Below are positions 48,656-56,943 of a stretch of DNA of 64,000 nucleotides, piece after piece (position 1 is the stretch's first letter; each line of letters starts with the position of its first letter). The notes beneath the pieces are model-generated. The model made no database searches and was not told the DNA's origin. It saw only the letters and a program-made list of their open reading frames with translations. The DNA comes from Methylobacterium sp. GXS13 (GTDB lineage Bacteria > Pseudomonadota > Alphaproteobacteria > Rhizobiales > Beijerinckiaceae): assembly GCF_001455965.1 (NCBI RefSeq), contig NZ_LKKO01000026.1, positions 1-64,000 of the forward strand, in the 5' to 3' direction. Both the position numbers and the translations under genes were made by a program.

Positions 48656-50005
48656 ATGGGTATGCCGACCGCCGCGATCGTCGGGAGGCCGAACGTCGGC
48701 AAGTCGCCCCTGTTCAACCGCCTCGTGGGCAAGAAGCTCGCGCTCGTGGACGACCGGCCCGGCGTGACCCGCGATCGGCGCGAGGGCGATGTCGCGTTCG
48801 GCGGCCTCCACTTCCGGGTGATCGACACCGCCGGGCTTGAGGAATCGGACGCCGCGACCCTTATGGGCCGGATGCGGATGCAGACGGAGGCGGCCATCCT
48901 CGCCGCCGACGTGGTGCTGTTCGTGATCGACGCCCGCGCCGGCGTGCTGCCGGCCGACCAGCCCTTCGCCGAGCTGGTGCGCCGGGCCGGCTGCCCGGTC
49001 ATCCTGATCGCCAACAAGGCCGAGGGCGGCACCGGGCTCGCCGGGGCCTACGAGGCCTTCACCCTCGGTCTCGGCGACCCGATCCCGTTCTCGGCCGAGC
49101 ACGGCGAGGGCCTCGGCGAGCTGCACGAGGCGCTCAAGGGCGTCCTGCCCAAGCCCGATCCGGAGGACGACGAGGACGAGGAGGCCCCCGGCGGCCGCTC
49201 CCTGAAGGTCGCGATCGTGGGCCGCCCGAATGCCGGCAAGTCCACGCTGATCAACCGCATGCTCGGCGAGGATCGGCTGCTTGTCGGCCCTGAGGCCGGC
49301 ATCACCCGCGATTCGATTTCCCTGGATTGGGAGTGGCGGGGCCGGAAGATCAAGCTCCACGACACGGCCGGGATGCGCCGCCGCGCCCGGATCGACGACA
49401 AATTGGAAAAACTCGCGGTCTCGGACGGGTTGCGCGCCGTGCGCTTCGCCGAGGTTGTGGTGGTGCTGCTCGACGCCACGATCCCGTTCGAGAAGCAGGA
49501 CCTGACCATCATCGACCTGGTCGAGAGCGAGGGCCGGGCCGTGGTGATCGGCCTGAACAAGTGGGATCTCGTCGCCGACCAGCCGGGCCTGCTCAAGGAG
49601 CTGCGCGAGGATTGCACCCGCCTGCTGCCGCAGGTGCGCGGCGTCGCGGTGGTGCCGCTCTCGGGGCTCGCCGGCGAGGGCCTCGACAAGCTCATGCAGG
49701 CGGTGGTGCAGGCCTCCGAAGTCTGGGACAAGCGGATCTCCACCTCGCGCATCAACGACTGGCTGAGCGAGGCGACCTCCCGCAACCCGCCCCCGGCGGT
49801 GTCGGGCCGGCGGATCAAGATCCGCTACGCCACCCAGGTGAAGAGCCGGCCGCCGCATTTCGCGCTGTTCGGCAACCAGCTCAACGCCCTGCCGAAATCC
49901 TACACTCGCTACCTGGTGAACGGCCTGCGCGAGGCGTTCGAGCTGCCCGGCACGCCGATCCGTCTGAGCCTGCGGACCTCGCAGAACCCGTTCGACAAGG
50001 GCTGA
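48656..50005 (+). CDS. der: Ribosome biogenesis GTPase Der (EngA)
   Basis: The 449-residue protein has two GTPase domains and a KH-like end. Domain 1: GRPNVGKS (residues 10-17), [21 protein letters not shown]. Domain 2 (from about 184): [26 protein letters not shown]. The KH-like tail has [20 protein letters not shown] and an [11 protein letters not shown] ending. Der acts in 50S subunit assembly and is essential. Oddity: position 18 after the first GKS is proline (codon CCC) where nearly all Der proteins have threonine. The Mg ligand Ser17 is kept, so function may survive. Confidence 0.94.
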   Translation: MGMPTAAIVGRPNVGKSPLFNRLVGKKLALVDDRPGVTRDRREGDVAFGGLHFRVIDTAGLEESDAATLMGRMRMQTEAAILAADVVLFVIDARAGVLPADQPFAELVRRAGCPVILIANKAEGGTGLAGAYEAFTLGLGDPIPFSAEHGEGLGELHEALKGVLPKPDPEDDEDEEAPGGRSLKVAIVGRPNAGKSTLINRMLGEDRLLVGPEAGITRDSISLDWEWRGRKIKLHDTAGMRRRARIDDKLEKLAVSDGLRAVRFAEVVVVLLDATIPFEKQDLTIIDLVESEGRAVVIGLNKWDLVADQPGLLKELREDCTRLLPQVRGVAVVPLSGLAGEGLDKLMQAVVQASEVWDKRISTSRINDWLSEATSRNPPPAVSGRRIKIRYATQVKSRPPHFALFGNQLNALPKSYTRYLVNGLREAFELPGTPIRLSLRTSQNPFDKG

Positions 50006-50030
50006 GGCGTTTCCAACCGAAAGATCGCGC

Positions 50031-50122
50031 CGTCATTGCGAGCGCAGCGAAGCAACCCAGGGCAGCGCGCGATCCTGGGATGTGGCGCATTTCTGGGTCG
50101 CTTCGCTGCGCTCGCGATGACG
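50031..50122. repeat. Long inverted repeat between der and the ybdK-type gene
   Basis: Arms of 30 bases (50031-50060 and 50093-50122) pair with only two mismatches; the core contains GCGAGCGCAGCGAAGC. It belongs to a palindromic repeat type common in many bacterial genomes. It lies between convergent genes and could help termination. Confidence 0.75.
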
Positions 50123-50139
50123 ACGTGACAGGGACGTGA

Positions 50140-51258
50140 TCACCGGGACGCGTCGGCGATCCAGTCCACCGCAGACGCCAAGGCGGCGCGCTCGTCCTTT
50201 CCATCGGCGAGCGCCGCCTCGAACGCCCCGACCTGCCCGTCCGCGCTGGTACCCTCGGTGACGATCGCCCGGGCGCGGGCGACATCCGCCGCACAGCCGA
50301 GCGCGTCCGCATCCTCCGCCACCAGGGCGAGGACCGCCTCCAGCGCCTCGGCGAACGGCACCGCCTCGGCCTTCGCCTCGTCGATCAGCGTCGCACGCAC
50401 GCCGCTGTGCTGGGCCCGCCACAGGTTCTCCGAGGCGAGCGCCCGCGAGACACTGTCGAGGCCGGCATTGAGGTCGGGCCGGCGCACGCACAGGCGCACC
50501 AGGCAGCGGTACAGGGCGGCGACGCACAGCGAATCGTCGAGCCGGGTGCAGGCATCGGCGATGCGCAGCTCCAGGGTCGGGAACTTGATCGACGGGCGCA
50601 GGGACCACCACAAAAAACTCGCATCCGCGATGGCGCCGGAGCGGGTCATGATCTCCACGAACCGCGCATGGGCGGCGGCATCGGCGAAGAGCTCGGGCAG
50701 GCCGGTGCGGGGCAATTCGCCGAAGACACTGAGCCGGTAGGCCATCAGTCCGGTCGCCTCGCCCTGCCAGAACGGCGAGGAGGCCGAGAGCGCCAGCAGC
50801 AGCGGCTGGAACGGCAGCAGCCGGTTCATCAGGTCGACCCGCGCGTCGGGGTCGGGCACCTCGACATGGACATGCATGCCGCAGATCAGCGCCCGCCTGG
50901 CCGCGATGCCGACATCCGACAGGATGCCCTTGTAGCGTTCGCCATCGGTGGCGGTCTGGCGGGACCAGCGCGCGAGTGGATGGGTGCCGCAGGCCAAGAG
51001 GCTCAGCCCGCTCTTGGCCGCGATGCCGGCGAGCTGCCCTCGCTGGCCGCCGAGATTGCTTCGCGCGGCCTGCGCGTCATCGAGGGGCGGCGTGCAGACT
51101 TCGACCTGCGCGGCGACCAACTCGCGCCCGGTCTCGAGCAGCTCCGCCTTCACCCGGGCATGGAAGCCGGCCAGATCGCCCCGGGGCGTGCCGCGGGTCT
51201 CGGCATCGGCGAGGAAATACTCTTCCTCGATGCCGAAGCGGTAGCTATGGGCGCTCAT
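50140..51258 (-). CDS. Carboxylate-amine ligase YbdK family (GCS2-like)
   Basis: The 372-residue protein starts MSAHSYRFGIEEEYFLADAE; GIEEEYFL is the ATP/metal-binding signature of GCS2. Further blocks: LVAAQVEVCTPPLDDAQAAR, GTHPLARWS, YKGILSDVGIAARRALICGM, HVHVEVPDPD, WWSLRPSIKFPTLELRIADA. These match YbdK-type ligases, which have weak glutamate-cysteine ligase activity in vitro and unknown natural substrates. Length is typical (about 370). It is convergent with der across an inverted repeat. Confidence 0.9.
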   Translation of the reverse strand: MSAHSYRFGIEEEYFLADAETRGTPRGDLAGFHARVKAELLETGRELVAAQVEVCTPPLDDAQAARSNLGGQRGQLAGIAAKSGLSLLACGTHPLARWSRQTATDGERYKGILSDVGIAARRALICGMHVHVEVPDPDARVDLMNRLLPFQPLLLALSASSPFWQGEATGLMAYRLSVFGELPRTGLPELFADAAAHARFVEIMTRSGAIADASFLWWSLRPSIKFPTLELRIADACTRLDDSLCVAALYRCLVRLCVRRPDLNAGLDSVSRALASENLWRAQHSGVRATLIDEAKAEAVPFAEALEAVLALVAEDADALGCAADVARARAIVTEGTSADGQVGAFEAALADGKDERAALASAVDWIADASR

Positions 51259-51327
51259 CTGCGTCTCCGGCGGGCCATCGCCACCACATAGCAGCGGCCG
51301 GAAGGGTTTCGACGGTGGCGCGACGAC

Positions 51328-51750
51328 CTATCCGGTGGCGACCGGAAGTCCGAGGGTGCCGGCGACGGCAGCCATCTTGTTGTCGAAGGTCGCCAAGGTT
51401 GCCGAGACGCGCTGGCACAGGGCGATGTTGAGGGCGTCGGGCGTTCGAAGCGTGATGTCGAGCCGGCGCAGGAAGCCCGCGGCTGCGGCGACATCCCCGG
51501 GGCCGAGGTCGACACGCTCGGCCACCGCCTCACTCCAACGGTCGAGGTCGGCGAAGGCCATCCGCGCATGCTCGGCGGCGAGCTCGCCCGTTCGCACCCG
51601 GCGCCCGAGCGCCGAAGCGAATTCCGCCGCCGCGCAGTCGCTGACGACGGGGATGGGCGCCAAGGCGCGGAACAGGGCGTCGGCCCGCGCCGTCAGCGGG
51701 TCGTCCGTCAGCAGGGCGACCAGGACACTGGCGTCGAGGTAGGCTCTCAC
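51328..51750 (-). CDS. PIN-domain ribonuclease toxin (VapC type)
   Basis: The 140-residue protein starts VRAYLDASVLVALLTDDPLT, with the first acidic residue Asp in YLDAS. It contains SDCAAAEFASALGRRVRTGE (conserved Glu), the third acidic residue in TLRTPDALNIALCQ and the last in LATFDNKMAAVAG. These four acids are the PIN metal site. VapC toxins cleave tRNA or rRNA. The start GTG 51750 overlaps the antitoxin stop (GTGA), the usual toxin-antitoxin arrangement. Confidence 0.88.
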   Translation of the reverse strand: MRAYLDASVLVALLTDDPLTARADALFRALAPIPVVSDCAAAEFASALGRRVRTGELAAEHARMAFADLDRWSEAVAERVDLGPGDVAAAAGFLRRLDITLRTPDALNIALCQRVSATLATFDNKMAAVAGTLGLPVATG

Positions 51751-51995
51751 CACTCGTCGTCGCGCAGGGCGCGGACCAGTTGCCCGGCATCCTGCATGGG
51801 CGCCCGCATCGGCACGCGCCGCAGGGCGAGCCAATCGAGGTCTTCGGCGGTGATCGGGCGCCCGGCCCGACGGATCGGGTTCAGCGTCGCCACCGGTCGC
51901 CCGTCGCGCGTGATCACGACGCCCTCCCCCGCGAGCGCGCGGTCGATCAGGCCGGTGAGGTTTCGCTCCGCGTCCTGGACGCTGTGCTCGCTCAT
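51747..51995 (-). CDS. Phd/YefM-type antitoxin paired with the PIN toxin
   Basis: The 82-residue protein reads MSEHSVQDAERNLTGLIDRA, then LAGEGVVITRDGRPVATLNP: the Phd/YefM pattern (DAERNLTGLIDRAL; ITRDGRPVA). A C-terminal acidic/Trp tail (RALRDDEW) probably binds the toxin groove. It should bind its own promoter and neutralise the PIN toxin encoded immediately after it. Upstream is a 41-base gap to the DHFR-like gene on the same strand. Confidence 0.87.
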   Translation of the reverse strand: MSEHSVQDAERNLTGLIDRALAGEGVVITRDGRPVATLNPIRRAGRPITAEDLDWLALRRVPMRAPMQDAGQLVRALRDDEW

Positions 51996-52036
51996 GAGCC
52001 GATGATAGGAAGCACACCGGCGACCTGTCCAGCGGC

Positions 52037-52447
52037 TTACGCCGAGCGCAGCGCCCCGCCCACCAGCCAGGCCGGGTCGAACCAGCGGTCGGCCTCGCCG
52101 TCATAGGGCAGGCGCGTGATGTCCCAGTTCTGGATGTACCTGGCGTAGACGTTCCACACCGCGATGCCGCCGCCCACGAAGATCCGCCGGCCCGGATAGC
52201 GCTTGAGCACCTGCTCCGGATCCTCGTGGCTGCGGATCACGTCGATGGTGCGATCCTTGAAGGCGAAGTCCGGGACCGAGGCCACGGTCTTCGGGCCGGC
52301 GATCAGCACGTGCCCCATGGTGAGCGCGAAGAAGCGCGTCACGTCCTCCACGAACAGCGGATCGGTGTTGCCCTCCCATGGCAGGTGCCCGTTCAGGCCG
52401 AGCTGGCCGCGCAGGCCGATCGCACAGATGCAGCGGACGTCGATCAT
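52037..52447 (-). CDS. Short dihydrofolate-reductase-like protein
   Basis: The 136-residue protein has the DHFR fold pieces MIDVRCICAIGLRGQLGLNG (core strand and Met20-like loop), HLPWEGNTD, MGHVLIAGPKTVASVPDFAF, IDVIRSHEDPEQVLKRYPGR and RIFVGGGIAVWNVY (the GG NADPH loop). It ends about 25 residues earlier than typical FolA, losing the last two strands. It may be a diverged DHFR-family enzyme rather than the housekeeping one; no thyA is adjacent. ATG 52447 is chosen over an in-frame TTG at 52459. Confidence 0.72.
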   Translation of the reverse strand: MIDVRCICAIGLRGQLGLNGHLPWEGNTDPLFVEDVTRFFALTMGHVLIAGPKTVASVPDFAFKDRTIDVIRSHEDPEQVLKRYPGRRIFVGGGIAVWNVYARYIQNWDITRLPYDGEADRWFDPAWLVGGALRSA

Positions 52448-52510
52448 CGTAAATCCCAAACCCCGCGGGCTCCGCCCGCAACCCGCCGGGGCCGCAGGCC
52501 CCGGACCCCT

Positions 52511-53260
52511 CTACTCAGGCGCGCGGAACTGCAGCACCCGATCGGTGGGGAAATCGTAGAGCTTGCCGGTCTCGGTCCAGTCCGGCGCGGCGAGCCGCAC
52601 GAAGTGGGGGGCGAGGTCCTCGGGGGTCTTGAGGGTCTCGGGGTCCTCCCCCGGCATGGCCGAGCGGCGCATGCCGGTGCGCAGCGGCCCCGGGTTGAGC
52701 AGCATCGCCCGGATGGCGGTGGTCTCGGTCTCGGCCGCGTAGGTGCGCACCAGCGCTTCGAGCGCCGCCTTCGAAACGGAGTACGGCCCCCAATAGGCCC
52801 GGCATTTCGAGGCGGCCCCGGACGAGACGAAGACCACCCGGCCGGCATCGGACATGCGCAGCAGCGGGTCCAGCGAGCGGATCAGGCGCCAGTTGGCGGT
52901 GACGTTCACGTCCATCACCTGCCCCCAGACCTTCGGGGTGATGTGGCCGATCGGCATGAGCGCGCCGAGGATGCCGGCATTGCCGACCAGGATGTCGAGC
53001 CGCTTCCAGCGCTCGTTGATCGCCGCGCCGAGCCGGTCGATGGCGTCGTAATCCGCAAGGTCGAACGGCACGAGGGTGGCGCTGGATCCGGCCGCCCGGA
53101 TGGCGTCGTCCAGCTCCTCCAGGGCGCCCACCGTGCGAGCCACCGCGACCACGTGGGCGCCGGCCTCGGCCAAGGCCAGGGCGGCAGCCCGCCCGATGCC
53201 GCGGGACGCCCCGGTGACGACCGCGACGCGGCCTTCGAGCTTTCTCTGAGGATCAGCCAT
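52511..53260 (-). CDS. Short-chain dehydrogenase/reductase (SDR)
   Basis: The 249-residue protein is a classical SDR: VAVVTGASRGIGRAAALALA (cofactor motif TGASRGIG), NAGILGAL, FVSSGAASKCRAYWGPYSVS (catalytic Ser), then Y-x-x-x-K in YSVSKAALE and NPGPLRTGMRRSAM. Arg after the Gly-rich loop suggests NADPH. The substrate is unknown; the layout resembles E. coli YciK, a housekeeping SDR of unclear role. The gene ends near a GC-rich palindrome and starts about 165 bases from the purF stop. Confidence 0.9.
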   Translation of the reverse strand: MADPQRKLEGRVAVVTGASRGIGRAAALALAEAGAHVVAVARTVGALEELDDAIRAAGSSATLVPFDLADYDAIDRLGAAINERWKRLDILVGNAGILGALMPIGHITPKVWGQVMDVNVTANWRLIRSLDPLLRMSDAGRVVFVSSGAASKCRAYWGPYSVSKAALEALVRTYAAETETTAIRAMLLNPGPLRTGMRRSAMPGEDPETLKTPEDLAPHFVRLAAPDWTETGKLYDFPTDRVLQFRAPE

Positions 53261-53365
53261 GATCAGGACCTAGCGCATTTCCGCGCCAGGAGGATCCAAA
53301 AATTCCGGTTTCAAAAGGTCCGTGACCTTTTGCGGGTGCAGGGCAGAGCCCTGCGAAGGCCCATG

Positions 53366-53413
53366 GGCGCCGCCCCTGGACCCCGCCAAAGGGCTTGCCC
53401 TTTGGGAGCCCCC
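53366..53413. repeat. Dispersed repeat, copy B (reverse orientation)
   Basis: The reverse complement reads GGGGGCTCCCAAAGGGCAAG, CCCTTTGGCGGGGTC and GGGGCGGCGCCC, matching copy A at 27551-27600 with few changes. It lies between the purF and SDR genes. Confidence 0.7.
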
Positions 53414-53424
53414 TCTGTGCCAGC

Positions 53425-54894
53425 TCAGTCCGCTTCGGCCAGCATCGCGAAGCGCTTCGGGCCGGCGATGGAGAGGTCGGTCAGGCCGGTCGGGTAGTCG
53501 CCCGTGAAGCAATGGTCGGTGTATTGCGGGCAGGCCGTATTCCGCTCCTCCTCGCCCATCGCCCGGTAGAGGCCCGGGATCGACAGGAAGGCGAGCGAGT
53601 CCGCGCCGATATACTTGCGCATCGCCTCGAGATCGTGCGTCGCGGCGAGCAGCTTCTCCCGCTCCGGCGTGTCGATCCCGTAGAAGTCCGGGTAGGTGAT
53701 CGGCGGCGAGGCGATCCGGAAATGCACCTCCGCGGCGCCGGCCTCGCGCATCATCCGGACGATCTTCACCGAGGTCGTGCCGCGCACCAGGCTGTCATCG
53801 ACCAGCACGATGCTCTTGCCTTCGATCGCCGCGCGGTTGGCCGAGTGCTTCATCCGCACGCCGAGTTCGCGCACCGACTGGGTCGGCTGGATGAAGGTCC
53901 GGCCGACATAGTGGTTGCGGATGATCCCCATCTCGAAGGGGATGCCGGTCTCCTGCGCGAAGCCGAGCGCCGCGGGCACGCCGGAATCCGGCACCGGCAC
54001 GACGATATCGGCCGCGACGGCGGCCTCGCGGGCGAGTTCGTGGCCGATGGCCTTGCGCACCGCGTAGACGCTTTTGCCGTTCACCACGGAATCCGGCCGT
54101 GCGAAATAGATGTACTCGAAGATGCACGGGCGCATCGGCACGGCATCGGCGAAGCGGATCGACTCGACGCCCTCCTCGGAGATCACCACGACCTCGCCGT
54201 TCTCGATGTCGCGGACGTAGCGGGCGCCGATGATGTCGAGGGCGCAGGTCTCGGAGGCCAGCATGTAGCGGCCGTCGAGCTCGCCGAGCACCAGCGGGCG
54301 GATGCCCAGAGGGTCGCGGGCGCCGATCAGCTTCTTGTTGGTGAGCGCCACGATCGCATACGCGCCCTGGATCGCCTGCAGGGCGTCGATGAAGCGCTCG
54401 ACGATCCGGGGCTTCCGCGAGCGGGCCGCCAGGTGGAGGATCACCTCGGTGTCGGAGGTCGACTGGGTGATCGCGCCGTCGCGCACGAGGTCGCGCCGGA
54501 TCGACAGGGCATTGGTGAGGTTGCCGTTATGGGCGACGGCGAGGCCGCCGCTGGCCAGCTCGGCGAAGAGCGGCTGCACGTTGCGCAGGATGGTCCCGCC
54601 GGTGGTCGAGTAGCGGACGTGCCCAATGGCGGCACGACCTTTCAGCCGGGCGATGGTGTCGCCGTCCGAGAAGGAATCGCCCACGAGACCGGGGCGGCGC
54701 TCGGAGTGGAACACCGAGCCGTCGAAGGAGACGATCCCGGCCGCCTCCTGCCCGCGATGCTGCAGGGCGTGCAGGCCCAGCGCCACGATGGCCGAAGCCT
54801 CCGGGTGCCCGAAGATGCCGAAGACGCCGCACTCCTCGCGCAGCGTATCGCCGTCGAGGTCGAAATCGGAGGCATAAGCGTCGGAGTGGGACAT
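53425..54894 (-). CDS. purF: Amidophosphoribosyltransferase
   Basis: From ATG 54894 the product has 489 residues. A short propeptide (MSHSDAYASDFDLDGDTLRE) precedes ECGVFGIFGHPEASAI, whose Cys becomes the N-terminal nucleophile after cleavage. The Ntn glutaminase domain has LQHRGQEAAGI, HNGNLTNA and RDPLGIRPLVLG. The PRTase domain has IVLVDDSLVRGTTSVKIVRM, and IRNHYVGRTFIQPTQ. It catalyses the first step of purine synthesis. GTG 54909 is an alternative start with GGA upstream. cvpA lies upstream on the same strand, as in E. coli cvpA-purF. Confidence 0.94.
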   Translation of the reverse strand: MSHSDAYASDFDLDGDTLREECGVFGIFGHPEASAIVALGLHALQHRGQEAAGIVSFDGSVFHSERRPGLVGDSFSDGDTIARLKGRAAIGHVRYSTTGGTILRNVQPLFAELASGGLAVAHNGNLTNALSIRRDLVRDGAITQSTSDTEVILHLAARSRKPRIVERFIDALQAIQGAYAIVALTNKKLIGARDPLGIRPLVLGELDGRYMLASETCALDIIGARYVRDIENGEVVVISEEGVESIRFADAVPMRPCIFEYIYFARPDSVVNGKSVYAVRKAIGHELAREAAVAADIVVPVPDSGVPAALGFAQETGIPFEMGIIRNHYVGRTFIQPTQSVRELGVRMKHSANRAAIEGKSIVLVDDSLVRGTTSVKIVRMMREAGAAEVHFRIASPPITYPDFYGIDTPEREKLLAATHDLEAMRKYIGADSLAFLSIPGLYRAMGEEERNTACPQYTDHCFTGDYPTGLTDLSIAGPKRFAMLAEAD

Positions 54895-55026
54895 GCTGCG
54901 ATCGATCACTTCACGAGTCCCGGCGGCGACGGGCCCGCGCGCCGGTCGTCGCGGATATCATCCGATCGGTTCCGGAACCGCTATCTAGGCGCTCCGCGTA
55001 GACCGACCAACGGCGCGTGCCGCAGA

Positions 55027-55635
55027 TCAGCGTCGCGTCGGGCTCGGCGCGGTCTCGGTGCGGCGCTGGGGCGCCGGATCGGTCTCGGCAGGCGCGTCGG
55101 CCGCCTCGTTGGGCGGCGTGACGGCCTTCGGCTTCTTGAACTGCTTCAGGAAGCCCTCCGGATTCTCAGGCAGCTGGGCCACCAGGGCGTCGCCGGATTT
55201 CTCCAGCATCGGGCGCGTGCGCGCCTGCGCCGCCCAGTCCGGCACCTTGCCCTGAACCAGCCAGGACAGGAACACCCAGCCGATCACGCAGATCAGGAAG
55301 CCGCGCCCCGCCCCGAACAGGAAGCCCAGCGAGCGGTCGACCGCGCCGATGCGCGAATCGAGCACCACGTCGGAGATCTTCACGGTGATGATCGAGACGA
55401 CGATCAGCGTGCCGAGGAAGATCGCCGCGATGGAGGCGACCAGGGCCACGGTATCGCTGTTGACGTGCTGCTTCACCAGCGGAAGCAGCATCGGATAGAA
55501 CGACCACGCGACGGCGGCGGCGGCCACCCAGGCGATGATCGCCAGCACTTCGCGGGTGACGCCACGCACGGCCGCGAGCAGCGCGGAGACCGCGACGATG
55601 CCGAGCACGACGAGATCCAGGACGGTAAACGGCAT
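55027..55635 (-). CDS. cvpA: CvpA family membrane protein
   Basis: The 202-residue protein has four hydrophobic segments in the first 135 residues: MPFTVLDLVVLGIVAVSALL, REVLAIIAWVAAAAVAWSFY, VALVASIAAIFLGTLIVVSI and GFLICVIGWVFLSWLV. The C-terminal 55 residues are soluble and Pro/Glu-rich. CvpA is needed for colicin V production in E. coli; in most bacteria it is an inner-membrane protein of unclear role. Its location just upstream of purF (about 130 bases) matches the classical order. ATG 55635 starts at the first membrane segment. Confidence 0.9.
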   Translation of the reverse strand: MPFTVLDLVVLGIVAVSALLAAVRGVTREVLAIIAWVAAAAVAWSFYPMLLPLVKQHVNSDTVALVASIAAIFLGTLIVVSIITVKISDVVLDSRIGAVDRSLGFLFGAGRGFLICVIGWVFLSWLVQGKVPDWAAQARTRPMLEKSGDALVAQLPENPEGFLKQFKKPKAVTPPNEAADAPAETDPAPQRRTETAPSPTRR

Positions 55636-55900
55636 CTGTGAACTTTAGGCACCAGTGGGGATGCCGCGGCGGCACTGCGGCTCCCCAGGACCGCAGACGA
55701 AGTATACCAAGCCGAACCTCGGCCGTCACCCTCGGCGAGGGGCCTCCAGTGCGGCCTGTGCCGTCCGTGCATCAGACCGGGCCGGGGCAACAGGGCGGTT
55801 CAATGCCAGACTGGGGCGCCGCGGCGGCGTTTTGCAGGTCACCCCGTTGGGCGCGAGCGTTCGACGCCCACTCAACGCGGATAGAAGCACACACCCATCG
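55636..55900. other. Intergenic region between cvpA and the lower-GC gene pair
   Basis: About 265 bases. No RNA gene or convincing ORF. The base composition changes across it from the high-GC cvpA side to the lower-GC pair. Confidence 0.4.
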
Positions 55901-56236
55901 TCAGCCCTCGAACGACTTATCTGCACCGACGAGCATATCGCGACCATTCTTGGGCACCGGGAAGCCATACCCGTCCCCGGTTTTTTCCCACCTCAAGTCG
56001 CCGGACAGGTGATAGGGACTGATATACAATTCCATACCAATCTTCTGTAAGGCTAGATGAAGGGCCTGAATTGAGTCGACTCCCGCAGCAAAACTCGCCC
56101 TGTTTTGATTCGGCCACCCAATCTGATATCGACACGCCCAAACTCCGTCCTGCAATTCTGGAGCATGGATAGAAATCTCCACTTGGTTATCACCGGACGG
56201 CAAACGCACCGCTAGATTTCTTTTTGCGATGATCAT
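55901..56236 (-). CDS. Hypothetical protein (DUF6968-like), possible immunity partner
   Basis: The 111-residue protein reads MIIAKRNLAVRLPSGDNQVE, then ISIHAPELQDGVWACRYQIG WPNQNRASFAAGVDSIQALH and LALQKIGMELYISPYHLSGD. It looks like a small alpha/beta protein of the DUF6968 type; I am not sure of the family. There is no signal peptide. AAGGA lies 7 bases before ATG 56236. It begins 10 bases after the stop of the upstream gene, so the two form an operon. Small, non-secreted and directly downstream of a toxin-like gene, it fits the position of an immunity protein, which is inference. Confidence 0.65.
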   Translation of the reverse strand: MIIAKRNLAVRLPSGDNQVEISIHAPELQDGVWACRYQIGWPNQNRASFAAGVDSIQALHLALQKIGMELYISPYHLSGDLRWEKTGDGYGFPVPKNGRDMLVGADKSFEG

Positions 56237-56246
56237 GGCATCGTCC

Positions 56247-56630
56247 TTAGAAGTTTAGGGGCGGAATCGAACGTCCGCGCTCGCATGCAACAAGTCTAAC
56301 CATAGCTTGAGCGTAGCATGCGCGCAGACCAGTAAATTTGCAAACAATCAAATCGCGGCGATACTGTTCGTCACGGTCTTCTTGAGATGCAGCAAGAGAG
56401 AATAGGGGTACCTTGCGAGCATTTACGATCTTTTGGGGCAGGGATAAGTTGGTAGTTCCGCCGTCAGTCCATCGCCCAGCGCCTGTGTGCCCTGCAGGAA
56501 TGCGAGGCTGATTTGGATTGTATTCCTTAGATGTAATTTCTTTTTCGATGAGCGCCCTCCTTATTTCAAGACGGCATAACTCTATCTGTCTGCGAGCGAC
56601 CGCAAAGGCGATTTTTGAATCGTTTCGCAT
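56247..56630 (-). CDS. Toxin-like protein with a PAGHxxxGRW motif
   Basis: The 127-residue protein has a helical start (MRNDSKIAFAVARRQIELCR), then EYNPNQPRIPAGHTGAGRWT DGG. NPxQPRxPAGxxxGGxWT is a motif that recurs in rhizobial and methylobacterial polymorphic-toxin-like proteins. The end (LIVCKFTGLRACYAQAMVRL, VACERGRSIPPLNF) has three cysteines and a conserved-looking GRxIPPLxF close. AAGGAGG precedes ATG 56630, the strongest ribosome-binding site in the region. No nuclease or protease motif is visible. GC is lower than in neighbours, suggesting transfer. Confidence 0.65.
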   Translation of the reverse strand: MRNDSKIAFAVARRQIELCRLEIRRALIEKEITSKEYNPNQPRIPAGHTGAGRWTDGGTTNLSLPQKIVNARKVPLFSLAASQEDRDEQYRRDLIVCKFTGLRACYAQAMVRLVACERGRSIPPLNF

Positions 56631-56943
56631 GTACAGCCTCCTTAATCAGGGCATCCCTATCTGAATAAATTCCTATTATCAAGCAGCCTATCAGTAGAGC
56701 ATCCGTTTGCCGACCCCGTGGCACCGGCGCTGTCAACAGATCGCACGCCGAATGACGCATTGTGCCAACCGTCGACATGCCGCGAGCGTTACTCCGGCGG
56801 ACTCCCGCCGTTCACAAGCCGGACGATTTCTTTTCTGCAGACAACTGTTTTGCTATGAACCGCAGACAGACATCCGTCTCGAAAATCCGTTCATGCATCT
56901 TGCATGTCAGCTCGGGAATGATTGGACGGTAGGCTTCCGGTAG
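56631..56943. other. Intergenic region between the toxin-like gene and alr
   Basis: About 310 bases between divergent genes; it should carry both promoters. Lower GC near the toxin-like gene. No RNA gene or other ORF supported. Confidence 0.4.

Noticed and set aside
52459..52506. GC-rich hairpins upstream of the DHFR-like gene as a terminator
   Set aside because: The hairpins (CGCGGGC/GCCCGCA and GGGGCC/GGCCCC) have no T-run and resemble intergenic repeats; the function is unclear.
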